From Eucalyptus grandis (lineage: Eukaryota; Streptophyta; Magnoliopsida; Myrtales; Myrtaceae), in NCBI RefSeq assembly GCF_016545825.1, contig NC_052620.1:14074001-14138000 (forward strand): a stretch of 64,000 nucleotides of DNA, written 5' to 3'. A program made the translations under genes and the position numbers. A model generated the notes under the pieces. That model was not told where the DNA came from and made no database searches. It was given only the letters and a program-made list of their open reading frames with translations. Shown here piece by piece: positions 47,901 to 58,599 of this stretch (positions within the stretch are counted from its first letter, which is position 1; each line of letters opens with the position of its first letter).

Positions 47901-49000
47901 AAACAAGCTCCGCGGCAATGGTACTTAAAATTTGATGGTTTCATGCAAGAAAAAGGATTTGCACACTATGAGTCTGATCACTGTGTTTATTTTCACAAAT
48001 ATGATGATGGTGACATTGTGTATCTATCTTTATATGTGGATGACATGCTTGTGGCTAGTTCCAATATGAAGAGAATCGTAGAAGTGAAGAAGATGTTATC
48101 ATCACAATTTGCTATGAAAGACTTGGGAGAGGCCAAGAATATTTTAGGCATGAAAGTCATCAGAGACAGGAAAAATAAGAAATTATGGTTGTCACAGGAA
48201 GACTATGTGAACAAGGTGTTAAAGAGATTTAACATGGACAAGGCAAAACCGGTTGCAAATCCTCTAGCGAGTCACTTCAAACTTTCCAAGGATATGTGTC
48301 CAAACACTCAACTTTTGAAAGATGAGAAGGCAGTAGTTCCATATGCATCAGCAGTGGGGAGTTTGATGTATGCCATGGTGAGCACGAGACCAGACATTGC
48401 ACAAGCAGTGGGAGTTATGAGTCGATATATGCAGAACCCAGGCAGAGAGCATTGGAATGCAGTTAAATGGATATTGAGATATCTAGCAGGTACTTCCAAT
48501 TACTCACTTTGTTATGGTGGTACATCTCTAGAGTTGCAGGGTTATGTAGATGCAGATCATTCGGGTGATCGAGATAGTGGTAAGAGTACCACTTTGGATA
48601 TGTCTTTACGATTACAGGTACAGCAGTGAGTTGGGTATCTCAACTACAAAAGATAGTGACTTTATCGACGACAGAGGCAGAATATGTAGCGATTACAGAA
48701 GCCTCCAAGGAAATCATGTGGTTACAAGATTATATGGAGGAGTTACATCGAAGACAGCTAATCAGTACACTGTGGAGTGATAGTCAAAGTGCAGTGCACT
48801 TAGCAAAGAATGCAGCTTATCACTCAAGAACTAGACATATCAAGAAGCATTATCACTTTATCAGGCCAGCATTGAAAGCTAATGAATTAAAGCTACAAAA
48901 GATTGATGGCTCGAAGAATCTAGCTAACATGATGACCAAGGTAGTAGACAGAGAGAAGCATATTTTCTGTACTACTACCATTGGTATTACCCCATGTTGA
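44982..49000 (+). pseudogene. Copia gag-pol polyprotein, broken by stops and frameshifts
   Basis: Gag from about 44982 (the likely start is MAEDKIRIDKFNGEDF at about 45040), with a CCHC knuckle CWFCHKTGHRRFQC at about 45764. Protease has WFIDSGASFHC (about 45910). Integrase has all three catalytic contexts (HTDVWGP, SDNGGDY, PQENGVAE, 46490-46795). RT is KARLVAKGFSQ to LYVDDMLVA (about 47630-48060). RNase H is at 48626-48950 (TTEAEYVA, WSDSQSAVHLAKN). In-frame stops at 45424, 46321, 46347 and 47829, and frameshifts near 46840, 47018 and 48610, inactivate it. Most stops stand where CAA or CAG codons are expected, which suggests C-to-T decay. Confidence 0.95.
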
Positions 49001-49108
49001 TTGATGAGGAGTATCGCAGAGGCACAAGTTTTTCAACTACTATTTTTTTGAAGAAGATGGATGCAAAGTTGCTTGGTGCTTGGGTATATTTGTCTTCAAG
49101 TGGGAGAT

Positions 49109-49531
49109 TGTTATAGATAAAGCCAAATATTTGTTTTTAGGGGCTTTTTTGTCTTTTCTATTAGATTTCCTTTTAGGTTAAAAGTGGTACCTATATATTA
49201 GCGATGGCAAAACCCTAACCGTGAAGACGCTGGAAAAGGAAATAGAGAGGCAAGAAAAAGAGAGAAGAAAAAAGTGAGTTTTTTCTTGATGAGAGTTCTC
49301 AATCTCTTTGTGCCCTGATCTTGAGAGAAGATCGTCATTGTATTCCAACTTTTTCGAAGTCTAGTGGATTCGTAGAGTGCCTCTGCGCGGAGACGTAGCA
49401 CAAGTTCGGGTGAACTTTGATAACAAATTTTCTGGCGTGTTCATCTGATTCTACTCTTTTATTACTATATTATGTCTGGTGAATTATTTGCGAGCGTTAT
49501 TTTTCTGGAATCGACGTGTGATTTCGTAACA
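49109..49531 (+). repeat. 3' LTR of Copia element
   Basis: 423 bp, about 97% identical by eye to the 5' LTR, preceded by the purine tract AAGTGGGAGA and followed by GGGTG. Confidence 0.97.
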
Positions 49532-49869
49532 GGGTGCAAATTATGTGCCATCGGATGTCATTTTGCTTATGAAAGAGGGCCGAGCCTTGCTCTCCAATTT
49601 AACAAAATTGCGTTTGACCCACTACTCCAGAGCCCTGGGTCGTTAAGGCCCAAGTCTGTGATTCCCTCCCTTTGAGCTGGGTTTCAAGCCCTCCTAAACC
49701 TCTTTTGGATCTTCTTTATTCTAAAGCTCACCTAGTTTTTTTTTTTTTTTTTTTTTTTGCTCATAAAGCTCACCTAGGTTACTCTTCTACTTTATTGACA
49801 TGAAATGATATGAGCTTTTTTTGACCCAACAAAAAAGTAAAAATGAGTAAGGATGTCGGCCTCAGTTTC

Positions 49870-52841
49870 TGTTCACACCTAAATTTTGGTGACTCGGTTA
49901 TTTATTTATTAAAAATTATGGATTAATTTTATCCCTAAAAAAAAATTAGAATGCATAGCATATAATTTTAGGTGCATTTATTTAGTTGATATTATTTATT
50001 TTTACTGCATTTTCATTGGACCGATAACAGATGGACTTAACTTATTGGCCTTGAGTTTCATTGAGAACGCAAGTTCAGACAAGCCGATGAATGGGAATCA
50101 CGTTGATATCGATTTTATCAATATGAGAGAATGAAAGAAATATCTTGTTTAACGAAAATAAGCAGGAGCAACATCACTACACTTGAATGGCTCGTCCCCA
50201 GAGAATATATGTTTAGCCATTGAAAATTCGGTCAAGTCATCCAAAGATTTGACCGAATATCTTTGCTAAAGGGAAAAGGGGCAGGAAGGGATTTTGATAA
50301 AAGGATAATGCCTCGTGTGGGGCATATATTTGATCTAATTATTCTGGTAATATATCCTTTTGACAATGTTATTGTTCGTGAGGAAGGAATGTCTGCAAAT
50401 ATCATCTCTTTCGATATCTCTACATGAAGAAGTGATACAAAGAGAGGATTGGTAGACGTGGGTCATATATTTAGTGAATATATTCCTGTTTTAAGATAAG
50501 AAATTGCGTGCTGTCAAGGAAGATTTCAAGTGTCCAGAAGAGGAAACGAAATATGTTTTTGATGAGTTTGAACCCTCTCCCTATAAAAGGGACCTTTCGC
50601 AGACAAAAAGGAGGATTCTTCTGGTCGGCAACTAGAGTCTTCCCACGCATACTACACACCCGAGAATATTAGAGAGATAGAGAGGGAAGGTCTCAACCGA
50701 CCCGAGACTTGGCGTGGGTCGCCCTCCCAAGGACGTTGCTGTTGATCCATCACAACGAGCTGCTCTTCGTACGGTGCCGATCACTCACCTGTTGCCCGGT
50801 GACACGTCTTAGTCCGCTGATCCACTCGCTATCGTTTGTGTCACTGCCGAGGCTCGTTAATACTCGACCAGTTCTGAATCCACTGCTGGTCGAGTTTGCT
50901 TTGCTTTCCTCTTCTTTGGGTCCAACGAAGTCAACAGAATTCGTTGGGTCCAATTTGGATTATTTGCAGATTTCTTTAATTTTGTTGAGAAGTACAAAGT
51001 TCCTGGAGCCAGAATTCATCAAAGGTGGACGTCCATCATCATTATTCATCGCAAGCTAACCAACTACCGATCTACCACCCATTGATTGTGGTTCACAAGT
51101 GGCCAAATATGAAAGCTGATATTTGAATTAGAGCCCATAGTGACGATCCACCGCTGAATGCAGCACGGTGTTCCAGTCCCAAGCATCAGCTAATGAGTAT
51201 TCAGCATCCTCGGCGAGTCTCCCTGAAGGTTACGGGTTCCTGTCGAAGTTGCCATTGTCCCATGGTTTGTGGCCTTATCCAGCCACCATCTAACGCGTTT
51301 TAACTTGGAAGCATTATCCACCTGATATTGTGAATCATGTAAGAATTTTGATTAATTCGTTATTGTTGCCCAATCCGTAGAATTGTGACGTTGTTTGAAT
51401 ATTTGATCGATATTGCCATATCCAAGAGATTTCTTGATCCCTCATAAATTAGGAAATTTTCCTAATTTTGTAACGTATATATGATTGATGGTCCGATTTC
51501 ATGCTCAAAATACAACCCGCAATCGTACAGGAAAATCACCAATCCGATCTCACACTAGAGATATGATTCATGATTTTATTTAAAAATTGGCCAATTCGAT
51601 ATCATGCTAGAAATACGATTCATGAATTTATTTCCAAAATTAAATGAACATGGATGATATCTTGCTTGATTTGTTGTTGTGCTGTTCTCGATGCCTTTAT
51701 TTGTTTGCTCCCGTAAAAGAAAAAATATAAATCTGAGTTAGGTTAGACGCATGTTAGGATATTAGTTATTTTGCACGTCTAGAATGGGAGATTTATTTAT
51801 TTCGAATTTCTTAAATAAAAATACCAAAAACATAAATTTAGGAGGTTAGATTTTCGTTTCGCTGGTTTAAATTGCATGTTAATTATTTGCCAATCTCAAT
51901 TTCGAATTTTTATTAAAAAAAACACAAAAATCATCATGCATATGTCATGTATAATTAAGGCATTCTTTGCACATCATTGCATATTATGATAAAATTACAT
52001 GTTTCATTTTAAGTTTAGATTAATCTTTTTAAATAAATTGCATCTTAGGTTAGAGATTGTTAAGTTAAGATAATATCTTGGTTTAAATTAGGTTTAGCCT
52101 GACCTAATCCTTAATATAAGTTGGATAGAATCTTAATTTAGCTAGATAATTATCACATTTTTCTAATTTCGAAATTCATATAAAAATAAAAAATAAAAAT
52201 TGTCTTAGAAGAAATCAATTTCATTATTTAGTATAGACTGCATTTTATGCCATATAGGTAGATTATATTGCCATGTCATATCATTTCATGTTAAATTAGT
52301 AGCATGCATTGCATGACTCTCATTAAATAAATGAAAACAAAAAAGAAAGAAGAAATTGCGTGTTAATTAGAAATCATATCTAGGATTGTTGATGTGAATT
52401 CTGATCTAACAACGCAGATGTTTTCGTTGCTACAAGATAAGTTTCTGCATTTTTATTTGCTTTCTTGGATGTTAAATTAGTGGATTGGGTGCAGGGAAAT
52501 AGATTTAAAATCAATTCAAATTGCCTGCAAAAAAATTTTTGAAAATAAAAAGAAATGGTACCGAAAGGATATTAGAGAAGTCTAGTGTAACTAAGTCCTC
52601 GTATTCGAAGTCTCTAGTTTGTAGGAGTAAAATAATCCTCGCATTATTTTATTTAAGTGTCTAATCGACCTACTGTAAACTGATTAGTGGTGACTCCTAG
52701 ATAAAATCAATTTTGCATGTTAAGAAATTTGAACTTAAGTCGCGAATTAGTATGTGCTTAAGAGAGCTTGAGTTAAGTTTAGGCTTAATGATCCATTAGT
52801 TAAACCCTAGGTGGTTTACACCCGAAAATTTGGTCGTGACA
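49870..52841 (+). mobile_element. Ty3/gypsy solo LTR, 2.97 kb
   Basis: Starts TGTTCACACCTAAATTTTGG and ends TTGGTCGTGACA, flanked by perfect 5-bp GTTTC copies (49865-49869 and 52842-52846). The neighbouring tandem copy of the flank at about 53035-53055 reads CCTCAGCTTCACGGGTCAAT uninterrupted, the empty site. A TATAAAAGG box lies at about 50583, with a transcript-leader-like segment after it. No gag or pol is present, so it is either a solo LTR left by recombination or a non-autonomous element; the size fits Tat/Ogre-type gypsy LTRs. Frames inside (50709-51059) show no known domain. Confidence 0.85.
50583..50591 (+). promoter_or_regulatory. Putative TATA box of the solo LTR
   Basis: TATAAAAGG within the LTR, about 700 bp from its left end, followed by a GC-richer segment. 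Would mark the U3/R border if the LTR is transcribed. Confidence 0.5.
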
Positions 52842-52846
52842 GTTTC

Positions 52847-53769
52847 ACAAGTCAATTGCGTGTATCAAGTTTAAATTCCTAAAAAACAAGGCAAAAGGAA
52901 GATAAGCACTAAGAATTAAAAATTCCAAAAAAAAAAGGAGAGAGAATCTTTCCAACCAACTTGCCATACTTTATTGACATGAAATGATATGAGCTTTTTT
53001 TTACCCGACAAAAAAGTGAAAATGAGTAAGAATGTCGACCTCAGCTTCACGGGTCAATGGCGTGTATCGAGTTTGAATTCCTAAAAAACATGGCAAAAGG
53101 AAGATAAGCACTAAGAATTAAAATTAAAAAAGAAAAAAAAAGAATCTTTCCAACCAACTTGCCATTATATATTTGAAAGATGAGAAGAATACACTTTTTT
53201 CAATTTGGTCAAAAGTGGTCTAGGCGTGTACTTAATTTTATAATACAAACCAAATAATTGTGATAAAAAGTTTCTGGAAATAACTAATCGGTTTCTATAT
53301 ATTGACATGCTGAAAAATGAATGCAGATACTTTGAGATTAAACGAACATAATCCATAAGCCAAGTATCTTTGCCATGCATGAATTCAAAAATAGCATTTG
53401 AAAATGTCTAAAACCAAGTGCACGGAAAAAGTAAATTATGATTGAATTTGAAGAAGAGACAAATTAATTTCTATCTTTTTAATTTTGGCGTGAATAAAAA
53501 AGTGACGTTGATTCAAGGAGATTAAAACAATTAAAATCGACGAATCAAGTTTCTTTGCCAAGTATCGGCCCGAACAACCGAGGCTCGCGAGGAACACGAG
53601 TTTGGTGACAAAGGCAACAGGCCAACCACGTGCTCTCGATCGATTAAAAAACAAGAAAAGTATACAAGCTCTTGATTGATTGAAAGCACCCCCATTTTCT
53701 GACGTAAACTCAATCGTGCTCTCCATTATCGGTTTTGAACGGGGACTAAAACCAATCATTAGCCTCTCC
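52847..53769. other. Duplicated flank and upstream region of BAHD copy 3
   Basis: 52969-53163 is a second tandem copy of the roughly 200-bp flank that the solo LTR interrupts (49788-49864 plus 52842-52968). 53165-53470 aligns with parts of 41270-41380 and 42440-42600 without the Harbinger-like element. From about 53670 it is the promoter region shared with copy 2. No gene. Confidence 0.6.
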
Positions 53770-53777
53770 TATATAAG
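53770..53777 (+). promoter_or_regulatory. TATA box of BAHD copy 3
   Basis: TATATAAG, 50 bp before the ATG at 53820. A start site about 30 bp downstream (near 53800) would leave the upstream ATG at 53790 outside the transcript, which supports 53820 as start. Confidence 0.6.
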
Positions 53778-53819
53778 CTTCCTTCCCTCATGAAAAATTT
53801 TCCTTCACCGTCGGACGAT

Positions 53820-56203
53820 ATGGTGAAGGTCAAGATCCTCCACCGTCATGATATCTCGCCGCCCGTGAACTCGGTCTCGGAAACCGTTCTCCCTCTCACC
53901 TTCTTCGACATCCCATGGCTTCTCTGCTGCCCCATACAACGCCTCTTCTTCTATGACTTCCCTGAATCCCCTCCCTCCTTCGCTCAGACCACGCTTCCGC
54001 TCCTCGTCCACTCTCTCTCCCTCTGTCTCCGCCGCTTCTTCCCCTTCGCTGGCAGCCTTGTCCTCCCTCTGGCACCGCCCCAGAAGCCTTACATCCTCTA
54101 CTCCGAAGGCGACTCCCTCTCCTTGACCGTTGCCGAGTCCACCGCCGACTTCGCCCAGCTCGTCTGCGATGAGGTGTGCGACGCAACGCTAATACACCCT
54201 CTGGTGCCTCAGCTCCCGCCACCATGTGAGTCTGACGGCGCACGCTTGTGGCCACTTATGGCGATTCAGGTCGGTTGGTGATGGTCTGGCTCTCACATAA
54301 TATCTTTGAATACAATACATGCGAGAAAATTATGTCATGTCATACAGACATAATATAAGGCAGATATTGGATTTATGAGTAATTTGCGTTTATATAACAT
54401 ATAGAAAGATTAAGAAGAAAATGAAAAAGGACCAATTATATGAAGAGAGTCCAAGGTTTAAAGAAGGAAAAAGTTACTAAAAACTCTAAACTATACCCAC
54501 TATGACACATTTATCCTAAATTTTTTTATGATATAAAAAACTCACAAATTATTTTTTTATTACATGAAAAACCCCAAACTTGCTTTCTTGTAACATATTT
54601 ACCTCAAATTTTGAGATAAATGTGTTACATGGATATAAATTTAGGGTTTTTGGTGTTACAAAATAAATTTTGGGGAAAATTTGTCGTACTAGTACAAGTA
54701 TGAGATAAATGTGTCACATGTGGGGTTTTTTGCATGACAAAAATTGTTTGGGGTACATATGTCACTGTGACTATAGTTTAGTATTTTTGGTGGCTTTTTC
54801 CCTTCAAAGAAAATTCTCATTGTTTAGATTTAATACATATCACAAGATTAAGCATCATGTTGATGTGTGCAAAATAACAATAAAACATGGTGTCATATTT
54901 GAGATTCTAGGTTGAAATGGTACCTAGAGATGAAATTGAGGTGCTGATCTAAGTTTGAAGCCATTGAAAAAATTACTTCGTTTGGCCAAAAAAGAGAGGA
55001 AAATGTGAAAAGAGAAATTGAGAATGAGTGATGTCCTTACAAGGACCAGCGTAGATTAGGATATTCATTAACAAAGTCTCTAGGACACTCGTTTAATGTC
55101 CATATAAAGAGAGTTTGTGATTTTCAAGACATTATCTTCCTCGATTACATGAGGGAGATAAACAAACGTCTAACTCAAAATACCGATTGTATAAGCAAAA
55201 ATTGAACTCGAAATTTATCATCGATTCTGCTGTTATTATTTAGGTTACTTTGTTCCCAAACAAGGGCATTTGCATTGGGGTCAATTTCCTCCATGTGGCA
55301 GCAGATGGCAGGTCCTTCAATCACTTCATGAAATCGTGGGCATCCATTCACAGGTCTGGAGGGGACCCCACTTGCGCTAACTCGGATGACTTGAGTCCTT
55401 TCCACGACCGAGGAGTGATCAAAGACCTGAATGGGCTAGAACCCATATTTTTGAAAGATTGGTGGAGTTGTGTGGGCCCGAGCCTAAGCCCAAGCCCAAC
55501 TCTTCTCACTGTTGCAGACAAGGTGAGAGCAACGTTTGTCTTTAAAAAGGCTCACATTGACGGGCTAAAAGCGCAAGTCTTGAGCCAACTCAAGAACGAC
55601 GATATCGACTCAGAGTCGGATCCAATCCACTTGTCAACATTCGTGGTGATGTGTGCATTTGTATGGATATGCATCATCAAATCAAAAGAGGAAGAACAAC
55701 AACGTTGTGATCACTCGTCATCAGAGAGAGGCAAAGACGAACTTTATTATTTTGCATTTCTTGCAGATTGTAGGGACCAACTCGAATATTCGATACCCTT
55801 AACATACTTTGGGAACTGTCTGGTTCCATGTTTTATCTCGAAAAAGAGAAGTACGGTCTTGGGAAAAAGTGGAATTTTGCATGCCGCAAGGGCTATAGGG
55901 ATAAGAGTCAAGGAAATAAGGACGGGTGGAGCATTGAGAGTGATGGACGGATGGATAAGGAACTTTAATATAGCTAAGAGCAGGGACTTACTAACAGTGG
56001 CCGGGTCGCCAAGACTCAAGGTATACGAAACGGATTTCGGGTGGGGAAGACCAAGGAAGAGCCACGTGGTGCACATTGATGCATCGGGGGCGTTCTCTCT
56101 CGCAGAGAGTAGGGATGAGGATGGTGGTGTGGAGGTCGGGTTGGCATTGACTAGCGTTTGCATGAATAAGTTCATTTATTTGTTTGAAAAGGGATTGAAC
56201 TAA
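53820..56203 (+). CDS. BAHD acyltransferase copy 3 (flavonoid/anthocyanin-type)
   Basis: Exon 1 53820-54269 (150 codons, MVKVKILHRHD to MAIQ, donor GTCGGT) and exon 2 55244-56203 (acceptor TTTAG; 319 codons plus stop) give about 469 residues. All diagnostic motifs are intact: HVAAD (His about 167), YFGNC (about 337) and DFGWG (about 414). Best preserved of the three copies. The start at 53820 aligns with copies 1 and 2; an in-frame ATG at 53790 would add ten residues but lies too close to the TATA box. A stop five codons earlier than in its paralogues trims the tail (ends GLN instead of GLKSFMPL), likely harmless. The 1-kb intron holds a Mutator-like MITE. Expected role: acyl transfer from malonyl- or hydroxycinnamoyl-CoA to a flavonoid or phenolic glycoside; the acceptor is unknown. 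Confidence 0.92.
54466..54802. mobile_element. Mutator-like MITE in the intron of BAHD copy 3
   Basis: Inverted ends GGAAAAAGTTACTAAAAAC and, in reverse, GGAAAAAGCCACCAAAAAT. Flanking 9-mers TTTAAAGAA (54457-54465) and TTCAAAGAA (54803-54811) differ at one base. Introns of copies 1 and 2 lack the insert (GTTTAAAG-A-AATCT). Nine-base duplications are typical of Mutator-like elements. The interior is a near palindrome. Confidence 0.78.
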
Positions 56204-57049
56204 TTTACGTTGCTTTAGTATATGTTTGGTCCATATAATGCCATGCCAATTTAGATTGAGTAACATGGTCTTTGTACCTTAACTTATTGACAAATGTGAA
56301 GACTTACGACCACATTTTGAGCACAAAATTAGGGGGAATCTCAAGAATTCATCATCGGGCCAAAAGGACATAAATACTTGTTAGAATGTTGCCGTCTTTT
56401 GCTGACTACAAGTAAAATTGTGCAAGAATGCCAGACCTTACTCCCAAAAATTAATGGTATGTATCGAGTATAAATTCCTCAAAACAAGGCAAAAGAAAGA
56501 TGTGTATTAACTCCTGTGAAGAACTTATAGAACTATAAGTTCCTCCAGAAAAATAAAACATCTTCTCAACTTGCTATAATCGTTTGCAATTTTGAGATAA
56601 AACTACAGTTTTTCCAATACCAGCGATAATGGGCCAAGCATGTACCTAGTTTAATAAATTAAATGATTGCAATAGGAAATTTTTTGGAAATAACAAATCA
56701 ATTCATGTATTTTGACACGAACAGAATAATGAATGTAAACTCGGTGAGATTAAACCAATCATAATCGATAAGTATTATCATTATTTTTTTTTTTGGCTAA
56801 ACATGAACTCAAAATAGCATTTGAAAATGTCATAAATCTAAATGCATAGGAAAATAAACAATGGTTGATTTGAGGAAGAGGTAAACTAATTTCCATCATT
56901 TTGGAGGACATTATAAGGCCAATACAATTACAGCTTTAAAAGATGAATAAGTATTATTCCTTCCGGTAGGAACAAATGACCACAATTGATACACAAAGTA
57001 GTTTTACATATGCAAATTGGATGTGAGGGTCCTCCACAGTCACTAGTGC
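56204..57049. other. 3' flank of BAHD copy 3, paralogue of 40825-42720
   Basis: No gene. Aligns with the copy 2 flank but lacks the Harbinger-like element, preserving its empty site at about 56742-56758. Confidence 0.75.
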
Positions 57050-57592
57050 TCCATTTGATAATGTTTCAATTTTTCAATTTTTCTGTTCTTTTATTCCATG
57101 AAATAGAAAAATAACATAAATCAGTTTAGTAACGTTAAGTAATTTTTCTATTCCCTGAAATAAAAAAGTGGCTAGAAAATAGATTGGAATAAAAATAAAA
57201 AGTATAAAAAAATTGCTTCTTGTTTTTAGGAACAATTGCTAGAATAAGTCTTTTTTTCTTTTATTCTTTTCCTCTTTTAACCAGTCGCCACTTGGTGACT
57301 GACTAGAGGATGAAGAAGAAAAAGGAAGAAAAAGAAACGAAACAAGAAGAAGAGACAAATCTCAAAAAATTATTAAAATAAATAAAAGAAATTATATGTC
57401 ATAAAAAAAATTATAGGTCATACCAAACACATTTCTATTCTTTTTTTTATTCCAAAAATAGAAATTTTATACAGTTGTGAAATATGTTCTTTTACTCAGA
57501 AACTATTCTAGGGAATAAAAATAGAAAAAATCTATTTCTAAAAAAAAATTGATCCGGGAACAAAAATGTTTCCCAGCGCACCACGGGTGTCA
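57050..57592. mobile_element. MITE-like element with GTGC ends
   Basis: Left end GTGCTCCATTTGATAATG and, inverted at the right, GTGCGCTGGGAAACATTT are imperfect inverted repeats. The interior is rich in A-runs and has a short core near 57280-57310 (CCAGTCGCCACTTGGTGACTG) followed by a purine-rich run. Target duplication unclear. Confidence 0.5.
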
Positions 57593-57686
57593 TCATTCGG
57601 CTCACCTTCTTTGACGTCTGCTAGCTTTCCTTTTGACACATGCAATGGCTTTTTCTTCTACAACTTCCCCTCTTTTGGTGGCTCTT

Positions 57687-58269
57687 GAGAAAAAAAGTTT
57701 TAAACATATTGTAATTGTATCAATTTAGTCATAAACTTTATTTTTGAGTCTTAAGCCTTTTGTATTTATGTCAATTTAATACAGGATGCTAATGTGGCAC
57801 AACTGACACTAACGTAATATAGTCGACGTTAACGTTGATAATTTTTAATAATATTTCAATATTTTTCAATTTATCAATTTATTTTTTTTCTATCTCTTTA
57901 TTTTTTTTCCCCTTCCTCCTACCTCTAGCCAGTCACTGGACTAACACAAGGCTTGACTTGCTAGTGGTCGACAAAGTTGAGGCCCTCACCTTTATACAGT
58001 CGCCTTAGTCTAGTAACCGGCCAGAGGAAGAAGGAAGAGGGGAAAAAATAAAGAGAAAAAAAAAAGAAAAAAAGAAAAAAATTAAAAAAATTGAAATATT
58101 AATAAAAAGTGTCCACATCAACACTAATCATACTAAATCAGCACCAATTGTGCCACGTCAGCACCAGCCAACTAAATTTGACCGGATGATAAAATTAGCA
58201 CCAATGTAAAAGTTTTAAGACTCAATTAACCAAAAAAAAAAGAGTTAAAGGATTTGTGTAATTCTCTCA
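57687..58269. mobile_element. Foldback MITE-like element, about 580 bp
   Basis: Long imperfect inverted arms (GAGAAAAAAAGTTTTAAAC...TTTAGTCATAAAC against the reverse of GACTCAATTAACC...GTGTAATTCTCTC) flank a core of CCAGTCACTGG and GTAACCGGCCAGAGGAAGAAG type plus a purine-rich run. Same architecture as 36260-36797; both lie beside a truncated BAHD fragment. Confidence 0.6.
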
Positions 58270-58284
58270 TCTCTCTCTCTCTGC

Positions 58285-58455
58285 GCGCGACTCCCTCACT
58301 TTTACTATAGTGGATTTCATTATTAACTTCGACCAACTAGCCTGTGAGCGATGTGGCTCAAGCCACAATGCCTTTACACCTGTTCATGCCTCCTTTGCCA
58401 CCATCGCAGATGATGGGTGGTACACAAGTGACTTTGGTCATGGCAATTCAAGTAG
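58285..58455 (+). pseudogene. Truncated BAHD exon-1 copy (C)
   Basis: Short remnant of exon 1 (from GACTCCCTCACTTTTAC, through a VDF-type block to GTCATGGCAATTCAAGTAGG). It matches copies A and B in sequence and in the following GTTAAACTTCATT. Preceded by a CT microsatellite. Confidence 0.75.
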
Positions 58456-58599
58456 GAGTGTCAATTCAAATTCACAAGTTAAACTTCATTTAGGAACTTC
58501 AGTCGCTCGAATCATTGAAAAGGCATACTCGAAGTCAAATCGTGGAAAAAAAAGAAGCACATGCCAAAATAATGATAAAGCATGACAAATGTTAGAGAT

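Larger units (their letters stand above)
44542..49531 (+). mobile_element. Ty1/copia retrotransposon, full length, inactive
   Basis: LTRs 44542-44962 and 49109-49531 begin TGTTATAGAT and end TTTCGTAACA. The 5-bp target-site duplication GGGTG is perfect (44537-44541 and 49532-49536). A primer-binding site TGGTATTAGAGCC (from about 44965) and a polypurine tract GTGGGAGA before the 3' LTR are present. By hand I count about 13 substitutions and three short indels between LTRs, about 3%, so it is fairly young. It inserted in the spacer of the BAHD array, into a LINE fragment. Confidence 0.97.

Noticed and set aside
49472..49675. 67-codon frame across the Copia 3' LTR edge
   Set aside because: Starts in the LTR and runs into flanking DNA; a junction artefact, though the flank may be LINE-derived.
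50709..51059. 116-codon frame in the solo LTR
   Set aside because: Lies in the probable transcribed leader of the LTR; no gag or other domain recognised.
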